A stretch of 64,000 nt of DNA from an uncultured Collinsella sp. Its GTDB lineage: Bacteria; Actinomycetota; Coriobacteriia; Coriobacteriales; Coriobacteriaceae. Positions within the stretch are counted from its first letter, which is position 1; each line of letters opens with the position of its first letter. The notes beneath the pieces were generated by a model, which worked only from the letters and a program-made list of their open reading frames with translations, was not told where the DNA came from and searched no databases. Made by a program: the position numbers and the translations under genes. The stretch is taken from NCBI GenBank assembly GCA_902479065.1, contig CABSNM010000008.1, positions 1-64,000 of the forward strand, in the 5' to 3' direction. Positions 53,408 through 61,736 of the stretch are shown here, piece after piece.

Positions 53408-56185
53408 TTACTTGCGACCGAACTTAATCTTGATGGCGCGCTTGAGCGCGTACTTGCCCAGGCTTGGGAGCTTTTGCTCGTATTTGACCATCGTGGAGCA
53501 CTCGGGGCGGTCGCGATCCAGATGGATGGCATCGAACGCGCACTTGGTGGTGCACAGGCCGCAGCCGATGCACTTGTTGGGGTCGACGATCGAGGCGCCG
53601 CAGCCCAGGCAGCGGGCGGTCTCGGCGCGCACCTGCTCCTCGGTAAAGGTCTCAACATACTCGCTAAACGGCGCAGCCTTCTCGCGCTCGCGGTCCACAT
53701 GCGCAACCTCGCGGCTCGCGTTGTCGTAGCTCTCGAGCACAACGTCGTCGCGGTCGAGCGCGGTGTAGCGGCGCTGATTGCGGCCGATGGTGAGCGTGGA
53801 GCCCGGCTGCACAAAGCGATGGATGGACACCGCGGCCTCGTGGCCGGCGGCGATAGCGTCGATGGCAAAGCTGGGGCCAGTGTAGACGTCACCACCCACA
53901 AAGATGTCGGGTTCGGCGGTCTGGTAAGTCTGGGGATCGGCAAGGGCGCCCTGGCCGCGGCCGAGCTCCACCTTGGAGCCAGCCAGCAGGTCGCCCCACA
54001 CAATGGACTGGCCAATCGACATGACGACACGGTCGGCATCGACACGGCGCAGATCGTTCTCGTCGTACTCGGGCGCAAAACGGCCCTCGTCGTCAAAGAC
54101 ACGCGTGCAGCGCTTGAAGGTGATACCGCACACACGACCGGCCTCGTCCAGGTGAACCTCCTTGGGGCCCCAGCCGCAGCTGATGTGAGCGCCGTCCTCA
54201 ACGGCCTCGCGACGCTCCTCCTCGCTGGCGGGCATCTGGGCCTCGCTCTCCAGGCAGAACATCTCAACGTGCTCGGAACCCAGACGGCAGGCGTTGCGGG
54301 CAACGTCGATGGCCACGTTGCCGCCGCCCACCACGATGGTGCGGCCGGGCAGCGCGTCGATCTTGCCACTGTTGACCTCGCGCAAAAAGTCGACGGCCAC
54401 GGTCACGTCCTCGGCATCCTCGCCCGGAATACCGGCGAAGCGGCCGCCCTGGCAGCCGATGGCAACATAAAAGGCCTTAAAACCCTGCTCGCGCAGCTCG
54501 TCGAGCGTCACGTCGCGACCGACCTCCACGCCATAGCGGAACTCGGCGCCCATCAGGCGAATGACCTCGACCTCGGCCTCGATAACATCCTTCTGCAGCT
54601 TAAAGCTGGGAATGCCGTAGGTGAGCATACCGCCCGGGCGCTCGTTTTTCTCGAACACGACGGGCTTGTAGCCCTTCTCGGCCAGATAGAAGGCACAGGA
54701 CAGACCTGCCGGACCGGCACCGATGATGGCGATCTTCTGGTCGAAGCCGCCGGCACGCGTCGGGGTCACCACGGGTGGGACATAGCGGGTCGCGGCATCA
54801 AGATCGCGCTGGGCGATGAACTTCTTGACCTCGTCGATAGCCACGGCGGCGTCCACACGGCCGCGGGTGCAGGCATCCTCACAGCGGCGGTTGCACACGC
54901 GGCCGCAGATAGCGGGCAGCGGGTTCTCGCGCTTGATGAGCGCCAGCGCCTCGTCATAGCGGCCCTGAGCCGCGAGCTTCAAATAGCCCTGAACGGCGAC
55001 ATGCGCGGGGCAGACCGTCTTGCAGGGCGCGGTGCCGGACTCATGCGTCTCGATGCGGTTGTCGTTGCGGTAGTTGGGCGACCACTTGGTGTGGTCCCAC
55101 TTGGTGGCGTCGGGCAGCTCCTGGCGCGGATACTCGGGCACCTGTCCGCCGGCCTTTTTGCTGCAGAGCTTCTGGCCCAGCTTGGCGGCGCCGGCCGGAC
55201 ACACCTCAACGCAGCGACCGCAGGCCACGCACTTGTCCTTCTCGACCTTGGCGACATAGGCCGAGCGCGACAGGTTGGGCGTGTTGAACAGCTGAGAGGT
55301 GCGCAAGGCATAGCACACGTTGACGTTGCAGTTGCAGATGGCGAAGATCTTGTTCTCGCCGTCGATATTGGTGATCTGGTGCACAAAGCCGTTGTCCTCG
55401 GCCTGGCGCAGGATGTCGTAAACCTCGTCGCGGGTCACGTAATGGCCGCGGTCGGTCTCGACCACGTAGTCGGCCATATCGCCCACGGCAATGCACCAAT
55501 CGGCCGGGTCGTCGGCGCAGCCCTCACCCATCACGCGACGGCTCGCTCGGCAGCTGCAGGTGCTGGCGGCATACTTGCCCTCATATTTGTCGAGCCAGTG
55601 CTCGATATGCTCAATCGGCACCGACGTGCTCGCGGCGTCAATGGCCTTCTCGACCGGAATGACGTGCATGCCGATACCGGCGCCTCCGGGCGGCACCATC
55701 GGCGTAGCCTTGGACAGCGGACCCTTGGATGCCTGCTCAAAGAACTTGGCGTAGACCGGGTGCTCCTCGAGCTGGCTCACGCGCATGTTGAGGAACTCGG
55801 CGGAACCCGGTACCAGCATGGGCAGCACCCACTGCTTGGCGCGCTCGGGATTTTCCCAGTTGTACTCGAGCAGACCCGTGTAGCTCATGTCGTCGAGCAT
55901 CTTCTCGATCTGGGCCTCGGGCATGCCGGTGAGTTTGACCATCTCGGGCAGCGTGTAGGGACGGCGCATCTTCATCTTGCAGAGTACCTCGGCCTGCTCG
56001 TCAGTCGCGGCCTCGGCAAACGACCAGTACTCGTAGCCCAGCAGCTCGTCGCGATGCAGCAGGCGGTTGGTGCAGTGCTCGCACAGTTTGACGATGGCCT
56101 CGCGCGGATGCTCCGGCAGCGGCGGCACAAACTCCGCACCGATATCGGGCTCGGTGTAGCTAATCCCCGGTCCGTTGAGAATCAT
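53408..56185 (-). CDS. Large Fe-S/FAD oxidoreductase (GltD-like core with extra ferredoxin domains)
   Basis: A 925-residue protein. Residues 1-300 carry unusual Cys sets (C35, C38; CSCRASRR at 210-217; ICNCNVNVC at 283-291). A 4Fe-4S motif CVACGRCVEVCP lies at 319-330. A GltD-type core follows: Cys-rich entry (388-439), FAD site IIGAGPAG near 487-494 and NAD(P) site VVGGGNVAID near 618-627. A C-terminal ferredoxin domain has CIGCGLCTTKC at 872-882 and an extra C859/C862 pair. It probably moves electrons between NAD(P)H and ferredoxin or a carrier. It is divergent from the TetR gene and followed by hypA. Confidence 0.85.
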   Translation of the reverse strand: MILNGPGISYTEPDIGAEFVPPLPEHPREAIVKLCEHCTNRLLHRDELLGYEYWSFAEAATDEQAEVLCKMKMRRPYTLPEMVKLTGMPEAQIEKMLDDMSYTGLLEYNWENPERAKQWVLPMLVPGSAEFLNMRVSQLEEHPVYAKFFEQASKGPLSKATPMVPPGGAGIGMHVIPVEKAIDAASTSVPIEHIEHWLDKYEGKYAASTCSCRASRRVMGEGCADDPADWCIAVGDMADYVVETDRGHYVTRDEVYDILRQAEDNGFVHQITNIDGENKIFAICNCNVNVCYALRTSQLFNTPNLSRSAYVAKVEKDKCVACGRCVEVCPAGAAKLGQKLCSKKAGGQVPEYPRQELPDATKWDHTKWSPNYRNDNRIETHESGTAPCKTVCPAHVAVQGYLKLAAQGRYDEALALIKRENPLPAICGRVCNRRCEDACTRGRVDAAVAIDEVKKFIAQRDLDAATRYVPPVVTPTRAGGFDQKIAIIGAGPAGLSCAFYLAEKGYKPVVFEKNERPGGMLTYGIPSFKLQKDVIEAEVEVIRLMGAEFRYGVEVGRDVTLDELREQGFKAFYVAIGCQGGRFAGIPGEDAEDVTVAVDFLREVNSGKIDALPGRTIVVGGGNVAIDVARNACRLGSEHVEMFCLESEAQMPASEEERREAVEDGAHISCGWGPKEVHLDEAGRVCGITFKRCTRVFDDEGRFAPEYDENDLRRVDADRVVMSIGQSIVWGDLLAGSKVELGRGQGALADPQTYQTAEPDIFVGGDVYTGPSFAIDAIAAGHEAAVSIHRFVQPGSTLTIGRNQRRYTALDRDDVVLESYDNASREVAHVDREREKAAPFSEYVETFTEEQVRAETARCLGCGASIVDPNKCIGCGLCTTKCAFDAIHLDRDRPECSTMVKYEQKLPSLGKYALKRAIKIKFGRK

Positions 56186-56260
56186 AGTCGTCCCTTCTCT
56201 TGCCGCAGCCTGGCAGGCACGCAGCGCCCCTCTTTTTACGGGCTCGACATGCCCCCACGC

Positions 56261-56340
56261 CGTTCACCCGTTATTGTTGACATTGTGTCAAAAACAGTAT
56301 TGACGAACCGTCAACAATATTCAAGACTGTTAGGTGAACG
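56261..56340. promoter_or_regulatory. Divergent control region with two TetR-type palindromes
   Basis: TTGACA-N3-TGTCAA (56277-56291) and TTGACG-N3-CGTCAA (56300-56314) are sister palindromes 23 bp apart. They are enclosed by CGTTCACC (56261-56268) and GGTGAACG (56333-56340). The region lies between the oxidoreductase and TetR genes, so it fits autoregulation plus control of both directions. Confidence 0.7.
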
Positions 56341-56373
56341 GTCGGGCTCAAACGGATGAAAGGCGGCAAGCGC

Positions 56374-57036
56374 ATGAGCGATAATGCAGCGAACACTTCT
56401 GTGGCCGACGCCGTCCCCGCGCCCGACAGCGCGGCCAAGCGTCTGACGGGCGACGAGCGTCGTCGCGAGATTCTCGCCGCCGTTCGCGCCGTGAGTTCCG
56501 AGTTGGGCGTGTCGCATCTTTCGGTATCGGCCGTGACCAAGCGAGCCGGCTGTACGCGCTCATTGTTCTACCACTACTTTGCCGATATGGACGCCGCCGT
56601 CACCGCCGTCATGGACGAGGCAATCGACGGTTTTATCTCCGAGCTCGAGCAGTGGAATGCCAGCCGCACGGTTGGCGACATCGAAGGCGCGCTCGACGCC
56701 GTCGCCCCGCTCTTCAAGCGCCTGGTCGCCAGCGGCCACGAGCTGCCAAGCACGCTCACCTCGAGCAGCGGCGCACTCTACGGCGGCTTTCTGCACAACG
56801 TGGTCCAGCGCGTGGCTCAGTATATCTGCGACACCACCGTGGTGGATTTTGTCACCCATCATGAGCTACGCATCGACCATGTCTACGAGACGTTCTACAC
56901 CCTCATCATGGGGTTGTTGATGTATATCCGCACGCACCCCGATGTGCCCGACGAGACGGTCAAGGAAATCATCGCCTCGACACTCCACATCGAGGGCTAT
57001 ACCGCCAAGTATCCGGAGCGCAAGCCCCAGAACTGA
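56374..57036 (+). CDS. TetR-family transcriptional regulator
   Basis: A 220-residue repressor with an N-terminal HTH (RREILAAVRAVSSELG through AVTKRAGCTRSLFYHYFAD) and an all-helical ligand domain. ATG 56374 is favoured over ATG 56356 on spacing to GGCGG, though neither ribosome site is strong. The palindromes upstream are its probable operators. The broken membrane-protein gene starts 63 bp after its stop. Confidence 0.9.
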   Translation: MSDNAANTSVADAVPAPDSAAKRLTGDERRREILAAVRAVSSELGVSHLSVSAVTKRAGCTRSLFYHYFADMDAAVTAVMDEAIDGFISELEQWNASRTVGDIEGALDAVAPLFKRLVASGHELPSTLTSSSGALYGGFLHNVVQRVAQYICDTTVVDFVTHHELRIDHVYETFYTLIMGLLMYIRTHPDVPDETVKEIIASTLHIEGYTAKYPERKPQN

Positions 57037-57158
57037 CGACATTTGGCCAAACTGCCCGCGATCAGAAGAGGGGCCGCGGGCGTGTGAAAGGAGAGCAGCA
57101 TGCTGTTCGACGTTGAACTGCCTCCCATTTCTTGGACACGAGAAATGGGAGGCTTTTT

Positions 57159-57650
57159 ATGCGTGTCGACTTGAGGGTGAAGCACGACATCGAGGCCAGG
57201 AAGGCGGCGATCGGGCTCTTCGAGCGAGGCCACGGCTACAAGTCTGCGGCGAAGGTGCTGTCGGTCCCGCGCGGAACCGTGAGACAATGGCTCTGCGTAT
57301 ACCGGTCGTTCGGAAGCGAGGTGCTGCTATCCATGGACGGCAAGCAGGCCAGGTACACATACGAGCAGAAGGTCGCCGCAGCTTCCGCCGTGGTCGACGG
57401 CGGCATGACGAAGGCCGAGGCGATGGCGGCGTTCGGCATAATGTCGATGTCGCCGCTCAAGAGATGGTGCGCGCTCTACCGCCGGGGCGGCGCGGAGGCC
57501 CTGCGCCCGAGGCCCAAGGGCCGGCCGAGCGGTTCCAAGGCGAGGCCGCGGACCCGCGAGGAGGAGCTCGAGGAGCGCTGCCGAAGGCTCGAGACCGAGG
57601 TGGCCTACCTAAAAAAATTGCGTGCCCTGGTCGAGAGGGACGGGCTCTGA
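57159..57650 (+). CDS. IS3-family transposase OrfA, copy B
   Basis: The 163-residue product is identical to OrfA of copy A (792-1283), with the same two HTH segments and coiled-coil end. The A7 slip site is at 57611-57617. Confidence 0.9.
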   Translation: MRVDLRVKHDIEARKAAIGLFERGHGYKSAAKVLSVPRGTVRQWLCVYRSFGSEVLLSMDGKQARYTYEQKVAAASAVVDGGMTKAEAMAAFGIMSMSPLKRWCALYRRGGAEALRPRPKGRPSGSKARPRTREEELEERCRRLETEVAYLKKLRALVERDGL

Positions 57651-58522
57651 CCAGGGAGAAGGTCGAGGCCGTGAGGGTCCTGCGCGAAGAGGGGCACGGG
57701 CTGGGGCGCCTGCTGGAGTGCGCCGGCATGGCCCGGTCCAGCTACTACTACGCGCTGTCGCACCCGAAGGCTCCCACCAGGCCCGAGCTCTGGGAGGCCG
57801 CCGCCGAGATATTCTCGCGCACCGCCAACGGGTGCGGCCACAGGCAGATCGCCATGTGCCTGCGCGCCGAGCAGGGCGTGCGCATAGCCTACAAGACGAC
57901 GCTGAAGATGATGCGCGAGATGGGCATCAGCTGCGGGATCCGCCGCGAGACCGACTACCACAGGCACAACTCGTACAGGGGCAAGGTCGGAAAGACCTTC
58001 GAGAACGTCATCGGGCGCGACTTCGCCGCCGACGGGCCGTGGGAGAAGATGGGCACCGACGTCACCGAGTTCAAGCAGCCCTGGGGCAAGGCCTACTTCG
58101 CGCCGGTGTACGACTTCGGCAGCAAGGAGATAGTCGCGTGGTCGACGTCGACCAGCCCGGACATGGCACAGCAGGCCGAGCTGCTCGACCAGCTGCTGGC
58201 GAAGATGCCCGAGGGCGCGACGCCGGTGCTCCACAGCGACATGGGCTGGCAGTACCAGCACGCCGCATGGTGCGGGAGGCTGAAGGACGCCGGGATCGTC
58301 CAGAGCATGTCCAGAAAGGGCAACTGCATCGACAACGGCGCCACCGAGCAGGTCTTCGGCCACATGAAGGACGAGTTCTTCCGGGGAAGGACATGGCCCG
58401 ACTTCGAGTCCTTCAAGGCGGACCTGGACGCGTACGTCGCCCATTGGAACACGAGGCGGAGGCAGGTTAAACTGAAGGGGCTGACCCCGGAGGAGTTCCG
58501 GAACCAGCCCCTTGCGGCGTAG
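57611..58522 (+). CDS. IS3-family transposase OrfB (by -1 frameshift), copy B
   Basis: This is the DDE catalytic part, entered by a -1 slip at the A7 run. GTDVTEF, LHSDMGWQYQ and NGATEQVFGHMKDE are intact. From 58108 to the end it differs from copy A at many sites (for example TSTSPDMAQQAELLDQLLAK against TSLHPNMAQQHELLDQLVSK), and it is one codon shorter. Confidence 0.9.
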   Translation, partial: KKIACPGREGRALTREKVEAVRVLREEGHGLGRLLECAGMARSSYYYALSHPKAPTRPELWEAAAEIFSRTANGCGHRQIAMCLRAEQGVRIAYKTTLKMMREMGISCGIRRETDYHRHNSYRGKVGKTFENVIGRDFAADGPWEKMGTDVTEFKQPWGKAYFAPVYDFGSKEIVAWSTSTSPDMAQQAELLDQLLAKMPEGATPVLHSDMGWQYQHAAWCGRLKDAGIVQSMSRKGNCIDNGATEQVFGHMKDEFFRGRTWPDFESFKADLDAYVAHWNTRRRQVKLKGLTPEEFRNQPLAA

Positions 58523-59624
58523 TTCTTATTTAAGCCGTCCAAGTTTTGGGGTGCAGTTCACGTTTGGGGTAGCGATACCCTTATCCACTGGGCTGGCTGG
58601 GCCATGGTCTTTATTGGCCTGATCGTGCTCAACGAGGTCGGCCGCCGCACCAAGCTGGGCGCGGCAATCATCTTTGGCGTGGCTCCGCTGGCCATGACCA
58701 TCTACTGCGTCGCCATCGCCGTGGGCGTTTCGCAGGGTGCCGAGTGGGCGCTCACCAACCCCACCCACGTGTACCAGAACAGCTGGTTCCACTACGCCAA
58801 GGTGTACGCGGCGCTGGCCGGTTGCTGGGGCTTCATTGCCATTAAGTACCAGTGGGGCAAGATCGGCAAGGCGCATTGGTTCCGCGCGTGGCCGTTTGTG
58901 ATCGTCGCCATCAACATCTTGATCGCCGTCGTGTCCGACTTCGAGAGCGCCTATCACTTCTTTGTCCTGGGCGAGTCCACCTGGGTCACTTCCGAGGGTG
59001 CCACACAGCTTGCCGGCTGAAACAACGTGTTCAACGGCATCGCCGGTCTCATCAACATCTTCTGCATGACCGGTTGGTGGAGCGTCTACGCCTCCGAGGA
59101 CAAGACCGACATGCTGTGGCCCGACATGACCTGGGTCTACATCATCGCCTACGATATCTGGAACTTCTGCTACACCTACAACTGCCTGCCCACCCACTCC
59201 TGGTTCTGCGGTTTTGCGCTACTGCTGGCGCCCACCGTCGCCGCCTTTATCTGGAACAAGGGCGGCTGGATCCAGAACCGCGCCTTTACGCTTGCTATTT
59301 GGTGCATGTTTGCCCAGGTGTTCCCGTACTTCCAGGAGGAGTCCATCTTTGTGACCCACTCCACGCTCGACCCCGGCGCCGCCACCGCGGTCTCGATTGC
59401 CGCGCTGATCGCCAACGTCGCCGCGATCATCTACATCGCCTACCGCGCCAAGAAGCTCGGTCGCAATCCCTACAAGCAGGATGTCTTTGAGGGCACCAGC
59501 GATTGGGAGAAGGCTACCGCTCGCCGCGCCAAGGTTGATTACGCGCACGCCGAGTAACATGTTTATTCCGTCCACATTTGGATGTAGGCAAACTTAGCCG
59601 ATGCCGCAATCGCGCGTCATGCGC

Positions 59625-59664
59625 AGCCCCGGAAAGCGATTCGTCCGCTTTCCGGGGCTTTTTG
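59625..59664 (+). terminator. Terminator after the broken membrane-protein gene
   Basis: AGCCCCGGAAAGCG (59625-59638) pairs with CGCTTTCCGGGGCT (59646-59659), followed by TTTTTG. Confidence 0.92.
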
Positions 59665-59794
59665 TTGTTGCGCGCATTCACGCACATATGCAAAACCTCT
59701 CTCACAGATAAAATCAGATTTCCAATCGCCTGACAGCTCTATGTGACCCCAATTTTGGGTACATTGTTGTCCCGATATTGAGCTTGGGGGATGT

Positions 59795-61291
59795 ATGAAT
59801 GATGAGACGATGGGCCAAGAGGATGCGGCCCAAGATGCAGAAGCGTGTGCCGAAGCCCTGGAGAGCCTAGACCGGATTTCACTTGATGAGATTGCGTTTG
59901 ACGATTCGGGCGTTGATGTGCAGGATGAGTCGGAAGCCGAGGCGCAGTCCGATAATCAGGATGCAGACGACGTTGAGCCTGCCGAAGATGAGGCAGATCA
60001 CGAAGACACCGAATGCGAGGCCGACGACCAGCCCGAATCCGACACGAGCGAGGAAACCATCTTGCTCGACAGCTTGCCGGCCGAAGATTCGCTGACCCGC
60101 GAGCTTCCCGGCCTGGGCTCCGCTCCTGCCGTGGACGAGACCATCGCCATGGGCGATATTCCCCTGCCGTCCGTTCCCTCGGCACGCGAGGCCGAGGTCC
60201 GCCATCGCAAGATGTCGCCCAAGCGCCGCAATCTGATGGTCGCCGGTGTCGTGGCCGTCGCGCTCGTCGCCGGCGGTGCAGGCTATGCTGCCTGGAACGG
60301 ATATCAGCAAGAGCAGGCTGCCGCTGTCGCCGCCAATGCCCACACGATGATGTCGGTGCAGATTGGCGCGCATGCCGCGGGCCTCGACTGTTCCACTGGC
60401 TCCAAGATTCCCGTACAGGTGAGCGGTCAGGATTCTGACGGCTCCTCCGTGAGCGAAACGCTCTATGTTGACGAGCACGGCCGCGGCATCAAACTGCTGC
60501 CCGGCGATTACACGCTCTCCATCGCTGCCTCCCCCATCGCGGCCGACGGCACCATCTATACCGTCCCGACCACCAAGACGCAGGTCACCGTTAAGAGCGA
60601 TGGACAGGATTTAAGTGCCCAGGCCACCTTTAAGCTCAAGGTGCCTTCGGCCGACACGGTGACTGACGACCAGATCGATGCCGCCGCCAAGTATGCCGAG
60701 GAGGGCGGTGCGAGCTCCGCCGCGGCTGCCAAAGTGCTCCAGCAGGCAGCAACCGCGCGGCGCGACGCCGCCGTCAATGCCGTGAGCGCGCAAAAGGCAC
60801 AGGCGTCCCGTGATGCTGACGCTCGCCACAAGGCAACCGACCTCTACCAGCTCGATATTCCCGTCGAGTGGTACGGCAAGGTCGCAACTTGGCAAAACGG
60901 AAGCACGCTATGCATCTATCTGGGCGACGACGCCAATACGCCGCTCGTGACGCTCGTCGCGGTGCACGAGGGCGAGAGCTTTACGCCCGATGAAGGCGAT
61001 ACGGTTTTGGGTGCGGCCAATCTAGGCAACGGTTATACCGTCTACGCCAGCGGCCCCGTCTATCCGTACGTGGTGCCCCAGACCATCAACGGACGGACGC
61101 AGAACCCCGTGTCAACCTACCCCATGGACACGGCCATTGAGCTTGTCGAGCTGACGACCGGCAACCGCTATACGTATAGCCAGATCAAGAACGACCTGGT
61201 TGGCAAAGACGGCAACGCAGACGCCGCGACCAAACTCGAGACCGACTACCTCGCGCAGATCCTGCTGCCGAGTATCAAAGCCCAGGACTAG
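59795..61291 (+). CDS. Single-span anchored protein with acidic cytoplasmic tail
   Basis: A 498-residue protein of no recognised family. Residues 1-140 are very acidic and probably disordered and cytoplasmic. A basic stop (HRKMSPKRRN) precedes a helix at about 148-172 (LMVAGVVAVALVAGGAGYAA). The external region begins with a beta-type domain (YVDEHGRGIKLLPGDYTLSI), then an Ala-rich helical stretch at about 290-345 and a C-terminal domain (YQLDIPVEWYGKVATW onward). GGGGGATG precedes the ATG. Its layout suggests a surface or signalling protein. Confidence 0.7.
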   Translation: MNDETMGQEDAAQDAEACAEALESLDRISLDEIAFDDSGVDVQDESEAEAQSDNQDADDVEPAEDEADHEDTECEADDQPESDTSEETILLDSLPAEDSLTRELPGLGSAPAVDETIAMGDIPLPSVPSAREAEVRHRKMSPKRRNLMVAGVVAVALVAGGAGYAAWNGYQQEQAAAVAANAHTMMSVQIGAHAAGLDCSTGSKIPVQVSGQDSDGSSVSETLYVDEHGRGIKLLPGDYTLSIAASPIAADGTIYTVPTTKTQVTVKSDGQDLSAQATFKLKVPSADTVTDDQIDAAAKYAEEGGASSAAAAKVLQQAATARRDAAVNAVSAQKAQASRDADARHKATDLYQLDIPVEWYGKVATWQNGSTLCIYLGDDANTPLVTLVAVHEGESFTPDEGDTVLGAANLGNGYTVYASGPVYPYVVPQTINGRTQNPVSTYPMDTAIELVELTTGNRYTYSQIKNDLVGKDGNADAATKLETDYLAQILLPSIKAQD

Positions 61292-61317
61292 CCGGCCCGA
61301 AGACAGCCGCCCAACGC

Positions 61318-61384
61318 AGTTGCGGTGAAATAGGGATTGTTTTTGCTGGTCAAACCGCAAAACAGTCCCTATTTCACCGCAACT
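61318..61384. terminator. AGTTGCGGTG hairpin element, copy 3, with T run
   Basis: AGTTGCGGTGAAATAGGGA (from 61318) pairs with TCCCTATTTCACCGCAACT (to 61384) and continues inward with TGTTTT/AAAACA. TTTTT follows on the plus strand, so this copy can end the upstream gene. It is related to copies at 49184 and 52871. Confidence 0.8.
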
Positions 61385-61408
61385 TTTTGGTGGCCTTTTT
61401 GGTGGCAC

Positions 61409-61603
61409 TCAGCGCCAGGGGTCGGCTTCGAACATTGGCTCGCGCTCGGGGCGTCGGTCGCTGTAGGGGTCGTAACCGTCATCGTCCTCGTTCTCGGCAC
61501 GAATGTAGGGGTCGCACGGCTTGGGCGCCGGTTTCGGTGCGGGCTTTGGTGCGGCGGACGCGGCGTTAGTCGCCGGCGTGTTCGTCTTGATCTCGACGTT
61601 CAT
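61409..61603 (-). CDS. 64-residue Pro/Lys/Ala-rich then acidic protein
   Basis: The product begins MNVEIKTNTPATNAASA, has a PKPAPKPAPKP repeat and ends with an acidic tail (ENEDDDGYDPYSDRR and FEADPWR). ATG 61603 has AAGGAG 8 bp upstream. It lies beyond the clpB terminator on the same strand, so it has its own transcript or depends on read-through. No family is known; a chance frame cannot be fully excluded. Confidence 0.5.
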   Translation of the reverse strand: MNVEIKTNTPATNAASAAPKPAPKPAPKPCDPYIRAENEDDDGYDPYSDRRPEREPMFEADPWR

Positions 61604-61655
61604 CTGCATATCTCCTTGCCATGTACTCATGCTCAACATCATCGATTGTCGCACG

Positions 61656-61692
61656 AAAAAGGGCGGCGGACCCAATTGGATCCGCCGCCCTT
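61656..61692 (-). terminator. Terminator of clpB
   Basis: GGGCGGCGGACCC-AATT-GGATCCGCCGCCC with one mismatch, followed on the minus strand by TTTTTCG. It lies 45 bp past the clpB stop. Confidence 0.92.
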
Positions 61693-61736
61693 GGCGTTTT
61701 GCGATGAGGGGCGGTTTTAAAGCCGGCCCCAAAAAT

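Larger units (their letters stand above)
57114..58560 (+). mobile_element. IS3-family insertion sequence, copy B
   Basis: The element is 1447 bp with the same ends as copy A. It is flanked by a 3-bp target duplication CGT (57111-57113 and 58561-58563). It is inserted in codon 5 of a membrane-protein gene. It matches copy A exactly from its left end to 58107, then diverges. Confidence 0.94.
57100..59557 (+). pseudogene. Multi-span membrane protein (DUF5692-like), broken by IS copy B and by TGA
   Basis: Joining 57100-57113 to 58564-59557 (removing the IS and one CGT duplicate) gives ATG-CTG-TTC-GAC-GTT-TGG with an AAGGAG site upstream. The frame runs for about 335 codons of mostly hydrophobic sequence (VWGSDTLIHWAGWAMVFIGL through KVDYAHAE). 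It has one in-frame TGA at 59018-59020, in LAG-stop-NNVFNGI, where TGG (Trp) fits the context. The rest of the frame is clean. It resembles DUF5692 membrane proteins (from memory; function unknown). It follows the TetR gene and was probably its target. Confidence 0.8.

Noticed and set aside
52958..56359. 1133-codon plus-strand open frame
   Set aside because: A shadow of hypA and the Fe-S flavoprotein on the other strand, caused by high GC and Ala/Gly-rich codons.
59018..59020. Selenocysteine codon
   Set aside because: No selenocysteine insertion hairpin was recognised just after it, the gene is already broken by an IS, and Trp fits the context.
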